From the NCBI GenBank assembly GCA_934539585.1, contig CAKTCT010000005.1, positions 1 through 64,000 on the forward strand: a stretch of DNA of 64,000 nt, written 5' to 3'. Position 1 is the stretch's first letter, and every line of letters begins with the position of its first letter. The notes under the pieces were generated by a model that saw nothing but the letters and a program-made list of their open reading frames with translations, made no database searches and was not told the origin of the DNA. A program made the position numbers and the translations under genes. Shown one piece after another: positions 60,313 through 64,000 of the stretch. The stretch is from an uncultured Oscillospiraceae bacterium (GTDB lineage: Bacteria > Bacillota > Clostridia > Oscillospirales > Ruminococcaceae).

Positions 60313-60849
60313 TCAGTCGTGGAGAAGGTGCGTCAGGTCCCGGACGGCCACGGCCTTTCCGGCGCTGAGCAGCTCCCGGATGGGCTCCGGGGAGGCTTCG
60401 CCTCGGAAGTAGCGCCGGGCGCAGGAAAGGGCGGTTTCCAGGTCCTCCCGGTCCCACATGGCATCGAAGGCTTCGTCGAACAGACGCATATCCAGCCGGG
60501 CGGGGGCGTCGTCGTCCAGCTCCACCTGGTAAAGGGTCCGGGCGCTGTCCAGGCTGTCGAAAAAGTAGTGGCCGTTGATCCGGTCGCAGAAATGGGGAAA
60601 CTCCTTCCGGCGGACGAACTCGAAAATGGCCTCCGTGGCCCATTTGGTGTAGTTGGTCCACATGTCCTGGAGGCCGAATTTGGCCAGGACGGCCTTCTGG
60701 TACTTGGCCGCCAGGAGCATCCCGAAGAAGCAGTCCTGGCTGCGGTCCAGGGCCTGGAGGAAGGGGGTGATCAGGCCCATGGTCTTTTTGTAATCCGCCG
60801 TCATTTCGGCGTGGAGGGGGAGGGTATCGCTCATGTGGTAGACGATCAT
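60313..60849 (-). CDS. DUF2441 family protein
   Basis: A 178-residue soluble protein. The start MIVYHMSDTLPLHAEM and the motif RYFRGEASPEPIREL near the end fit DUF2441, a small family in gut Firmicutes without assigned function and with a fold possibly related to ADP-ribosyltransferases. It follows the YfhO-like gene by 13 bases on the same strand and is probably co-transcribed with it. Confidence 0.75.
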   Translation of the reverse strand: MIVYHMSDTLPLHAEMTADYKKTMGLITPFLQALDRSQDCFFGMLLAAKYQKAVLAKFGLQDMWTNYTKWATEAIFEFVRRKEFPHFCDRINGHYFFDSLDSARTLYQVELDDDAPARLDMRLFDEAFDAMWDREDLETALSCARRYFRGEASPEPIRELLSAGKAVAVRDLTHLLHD

Positions 60850-60862
60850 GGCAGTCTCCTTT

Positions 60863-63490
60863 TTACTTTATCAGTTTGGCGGCGAGGTACACCACCAGGG
60901 GCAGCAGATAGACCAAAATCAGCACCGCCAGAAACGCCGTCAGGAAAAGGAACCGGGCGGCGGTTTTCAAGAAGGCGTTCCCCAGGGCCCAGGCTTTTCC
61001 TTTCCGGAAGAACCAGAGAGCCAGGAGCAGGCCCGCCGCCATGAGGAGGAGCCCCAGGCGGAGTCCCGGCGGGGTGTAGGTCAGGACGATCTGGTTTTCG
61101 CCCTCCTGAAGGGGCAGGCTCAGGAAGGTCCCGGCGGCTCTGGAGAGGGCGGCGGGCGTTCCGTTGACGGTGGCCGTCCAGCCCGAATCATAGGTGAGGG
61201 GGAGGAACAGGGTCTGGCCCTCCGCGGCGGTGCAGGAGACGGTGACGCGGCGGCCGTCTGTTTCCATCTCCGCGCCTTGGGCAGTGGAGCAGATGGACTC
61301 CAGAACCCCGGTATCCAGGCCGAAAACCCCGGAATAGGCCGGGGTGATGTGCTTGGAAAGGGAGATTTCCACGGTGACGATCTCGTTTTCAAAGGTCCCC
61401 AGCTCCACCAGGCCGTTGTCCGACTGGGTGGGGTACTGGCTCCGGACGGTCTGGCCGTTGACGGTGATCCGGCAGCTTTTGTTCACGCCCTCGGTGAGCC
61501 GGGTGGAGGGGAGGGCGGCGCAGTCAAAGTAGAGAATCTGCTCCCCGTCCACCTGGATGGTGTAGGTCTTTTCCCGGTCGGTTCCGCCGGAGTCGGCGGG
61601 GTATTCCCGGAAAAGCCGCTCTGAATCGGGGAACAGGGTGTCCGCCAGCTCCTGCTGGAGCAGGACCCGGGAGGAGGTTTCCGGCAGCTCCGAAAGGAAG
61701 CCGGGCTCCGCATCGGTGATCAGGGCCGAGGGCAGGCGGTAGGGAAGGCGCTGGAGGAGGTAGTAGTGGTTCCAGTAAACGGTGGAATCTCCCAGGATGG
61801 AGGCGCTGTCCGCGTCCTGGAGCCGCCGGAGGACATAGCGGTTCCCCAGCAGGGCATCGGAAAAAGCGGTGCCGCCGTTGGAGTTCACCTCCATCCAGTA
61901 GCCGGAGTAGCCCAGCTTCCGGATGGCGGTCAGGTAGCTTTCCGGCGTCAGGGAGGTGTAATGGGAAAGGCTCTGATAGCCCATGGCGGAGAAGTAGTTG
62001 ACGGCGAAGTACTTTCCCTGGGTCTTTAACCGGTAAAAGCCGTCGTCGGAGATGCGGCCGCTGAGGTCGGCGGCGGCCCGGTAGTTTTCAAGGCTCTGGT
62101 TGACGCTGCCGATGTAGACGCCGCCGTTGAAAAAAGCCTCAGAAAGGACCAGCGCCGTCAGGACTCCCGCTGCCAGCTGCCGGGAAAGCTGTCCGCGGCG
62201 GAAGGCCAGAAAGACGAGGACGAACAGCCCGGTCATCCCTAGGAAAACCAGGAGCAGTCCCCGGAAGGACTGGGCGCTGCCCCAGAGGCGCTTGGTGTAG
62301 GAGGCCAGGGTGTCCAGCTTTGTGTTCAGGAGGAGCACCACGCCGGCAATGCAGCCCAGGGTCAGGAGGGGAAAGACGATCCGGGCCCAGAGGGGGGAGC
62401 GGGCCGGGGCGTCCTCCGGGGAAAGCTGGTGGGAAAGAATTTCCGCCGCCAGAAGGAGCAGGAGGAAGTTCAGCATATAGCCGTACCGGACGGGGAAGCT
62501 CTGGTAGCTGCCGGTGTGCCACATTTTGTTGACGGGGTTTAAAATCACCGGCACCAGCAGAAGGAGGATGGTTCCCAGGATGGCGGAAAAGAATCCGGAG
62601 CGGAGCTGCCTTTTCCGCAGAAAGAACAGGGACGCCGCCGGAAGACCCGTGTACAGGGCCACGGGAAGGGCGGTGTGGAGGTCGGTGGCGAGCTTCCCGG
62701 AGGACAGGCTGGAGATCAGGCCCACGCCCCGGGCGGAGCTGGCCACCTCCAGCAGCGACGGCAGCCACACCGGGGCCGTCAGCAGCACCGAAATCACCGC
62801 GCCCACGCCCAGGAGGAGCACCGACTCCCCGGAGCGTTTGGGGGCCGCGCAGAAGAACTGGAGCAGGCCCATTCCCAGGATGAGAAAGAGCACCACCATG
62901 TAGCTCAGGTAGTAGTTGACCGTCAGCATGGCGGAAAAGCACAGGACGAAGGGCAGCAGCTTCCGCCGGGTGGTCAGGGCCGTCAGGGAGAGGAGCAGCA
63001 GGGGGAACAGGGCCGCCATATCCAGCCAGACGATGTTCTGGTAGTAGTTGAAGGCGTAGCCGGAAAGGCCGTAAAGCAGGCTCAGCAGAGTCACGGGGAG
63101 GGCGGACATCTCCGGGAAGAACCGCCGGAAAAACAGCGCCGCCGTAAAGGCGCAGGCCATGACCTTCAAAAGGAGTACCAGGTTCATCACCAGGGGCAGG
63201 TAGGGCAGCGGGGTCAGGGCCGCCGGAATGGACAGGGGGCTGGCCAGGAAAAAGAAAAAGACGCCCCAGAAGTTCATCCCTCCTGCGGCGCCCAGGTCCA
63301 GAAAGGGGCTGCTGTCCCCGGTGAGGACCCGTCCGAAGGTCCCGGTCAGGGGAATGACCTGCTGGGTCATGTCGCACCAGGAAATGCTTTTGTCCCCAAA
63401 AGGGAAGAAGCCGAAGGCGGCGTAAATCAGAAGGAGAAGTCCGCCTGTGAGCAGCGGAGCCGTCCACAGGCAGCGGTTGGATCGTTCCAT
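60863..63490 (-). CDS. YfhO-family polytopic membrane protein
   Basis: An 875-residue membrane protein with about a dozen hydrophobic segments in the first 460 residues, a large extracytoplasmic domain (about 470-830) and terminal helices. The pattern, including DMTQQVIPLTG early on, matches YfhO, a GT-C-like family. In Bacillus and Listeria, members help glycosylate lipoteichoic acid or wall teichoic acid. AAGGAGG precedes the ATG. A wall- or membrane-polymer modification role is inferred. Confidence 0.88.
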   Translation of the reverse strand: MERSNRCLWTAPLLTGGLLLLIYAAFGFFPFGDKSISWCDMTQQVIPLTGTFGRVLTGDSSPFLDLGAAGGMNFWGVFFFFLASPLSIPAALTPLPYLPLVMNLVLLLKVMACAFTAALFFRRFFPEMSALPVTLLSLLYGLSGYAFNYYQNIVWLDMAALFPLLLLSLTALTTRRKLLPFVLCFSAMLTVNYYLSYMVVLFLILGMGLLQFFCAAPKRSGESVLLLGVGAVISVLLTAPVWLPSLLEVASSARGVGLISSLSSGKLATDLHTALPVALYTGLPAASLFFLRKRQLRSGFFSAILGTILLLLVPVILNPVNKMWHTGSYQSFPVRYGYMLNFLLLLLAAEILSHQLSPEDAPARSPLWARIVFPLLTLGCIAGVVLLLNTKLDTLASYTKRLWGSAQSFRGLLLVFLGMTGLFVLVFLAFRRGQLSRQLAAGVLTALVLSEAFFNGGVYIGSVNQSLENYRAAADLSGRISDDGFYRLKTQGKYFAVNYFSAMGYQSLSHYTSLTPESYLTAIRKLGYSGYWMEVNSNGGTAFSDALLGNRYVLRRLQDADSASILGDSTVYWNHYYLLQRLPYRLPSALITDAEPGFLSELPETSSRVLLQQELADTLFPDSERLFREYPADSGGTDREKTYTIQVDGEQILYFDCAALPSTRLTEGVNKSCRITVNGQTVRSQYPTQSDNGLVELGTFENEIVTVEISLSKHITPAYSGVFGLDTGVLESICSTAQGAEMETDGRRVTVSCTAAEGQTLFLPLTYDSGWTATVNGTPAALSRAAGTFLSLPLQEGENQIVLTYTPPGLRLGLLLMAAGLLLALWFFRKGKAWALGNAFLKTAARFLFLTAFLAVLILVYLLPLVVYLAAKLIK

Positions 63491-63509
63491 GATACCTCCT
63501 TGGGATTGC

Positions 63510-64000
63510 TCAGGGGAGCTGGGATTCGTCCACGGTGTGGGTCAGCAGGTAGCTTACCCACTTCTGGTAGGTGGACACGCCGAAGTGCATCCCATCGGAG
63601 CTGGCTTCGGCGGGGAGGCAGCCGTTTTCGTCCTTGATGGCCTCGGCGACGTTCAGGTAGTAGGCGTTTTTCTCCGTGGCCAGGGTGAGAAGGGCCTCGT
63701 TGAGGGCGTCGATTTTGGAGTTGGCGTAGCGGTCGTCGCCGGTCTCCTTCTCATGGGTCACGGGGAGCACCGACTGGACGTAGAAAATCGCGTCGGGGAG
63801 GGCCGCCCGGAGCTCGTCCAGAAATTCGCCGTAGAACTCCACGATGCTGCTCTGGGAGAGGAAGGCCACGCCGTTGGAGCCCAGCATGACGTAGACCTTA
63901 TGGGGCACGGCGGCCCTGACCGCCTCCAGGACCGTGACGGCGGTGCCGTCGGGCTGCTCGATGCAGGCGGAGGTGAGGATGGTCTGGGGGTTGATGCCGG
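63510..64000 (-). CDS. SGNH/GDSL-family hydrolase, C-terminal part (cut by window edge)
   Basis: An open frame runs from the window edge to a stop at 63510, giving at least 163 residues without the N-terminus. MLGSNGVAFLSQ carries an SGNH block (the Gly/Asn region). The C-terminal SSDGMHFG holds the Asp-x-x-His of the catalytic triad; the Ser block lies beyond the window. Such enzymes deacylate wall polysaccharides or lipids. It lies 19 bases upstream of the YfhO gene, so the pair may modify one polymer. Confidence 0.85.
   Translation of the reverse strand, partial: GINPQTILTSACIEQPDGTAVTVLEAVRAAVPHKVYVMLGSNGVAFLSQSSIVEFYGEFLDELRAALPDAIFYVQSVLPVTHEKETGDDRYANSKIDALNEALLTLATEKNAYYLNVAEAIKDENGCLPAEASSDGMHFGVSTYQKWVSYLLTHTVDESQLP

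Overview
The window is a GC-rich stretch (codon third positions are mostly G or C) from what is most likely an anaerobic gut Clostridia member of the Oscillospiraceae/Ruminococcaceae type. The evidence is the gene set: type III glutamine synthetase, a glutamate synthase split into separate subunits with an ANTAR regulator, the LL-diaminopimelate aminotransferase route, LplB/YtcP-type sugar permeases, Firmicute Shine-Dalgarno sites and TTGACA/TATAAT promoters. I saw no rRNA, tRNA, CRISPR array, transposase or phage gene. The assignment is inference from gene content.

Layout. 1-6.7 kb: a membrane zinc-ribbon protein, then a divergent module of a beta-helix carbohydrate-binding lipoprotein facing a VTC-domain protein, DUF4956 membrane protein, OmpR-type response regulator and histidine kinase. 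6.7-8.2 kb: a gene-poor island with strong G-over-C skew. 8.2-16.2 kb: an alpha-mannoside uptake and cleavage locus (LacI repressor, two permeases, binding lipoprotein, GH38 mannosidase). 16.2-16.9 kb: two opposed copies of a hairpin-array repeat; a third copy opens the window. 16.9-21.9 kb: DUF4234 protein, GH3 enzyme, and an AraC / ADP-ribosylglycohydrolase / PfkB-kinase module. 21.9-29.0 kb (minus strand): a probable D-aspartate peptidoglycan-bridge operon (ATP-grasp ligase, Asp/Glu racemase, asparagine-synthase-like amidotransferase), rlmB, and a P-type-ATPase-like protein lacking catalytic motifs. 29.2-34.9 kb: DUF1294, murD, two M42 peptidases, a P-loop kinase, and a PLP lyase. 34.9-35.8 kb: a hairpin-dense island. 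35.8-57.0 kb: nitrogen assimilation and the enzymes that spend glutamine. 57.0-64.0 kb: a second GH38 enzyme with an N-terminal frameshift, DUF2441, a YfhO-type membrane protein and a truncated SGNH hydrolase.

The most interesting system is in the nitrogen region. The leaders of glnN (type III glutamine synthetase), amt (ammonium channel fused to PII) and the glutamate synthase operon each carry a short hairpin with a six-base loop, AAAGGC or AAAGGG. In each, the loop plus the 3' arm is also the 5' arm of a longer terminator-like hairpin, so the two folds exclude each other. This is the design of ANTAR-controlled antitermination, and an ANTAR protein is encoded directly after glnA in the same gene run. 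Its receiver domain lacks the phosphorylatable aspartate, so the input is probably not a kinase. Downstream lie four glutamine amidotransferases (purF, carA, guaA, pyrG), so ammonia capture, glutamate/glutamine synthesis and glutamine use are physically joined.

Other signals: a symmetric pair of direct-repeat operators between the two divergent promoters at 3.2-3.3 kb, a probably leaderless response-regulator mRNA, and intergenic repeats whose stems differ between copies but keep base pairing.
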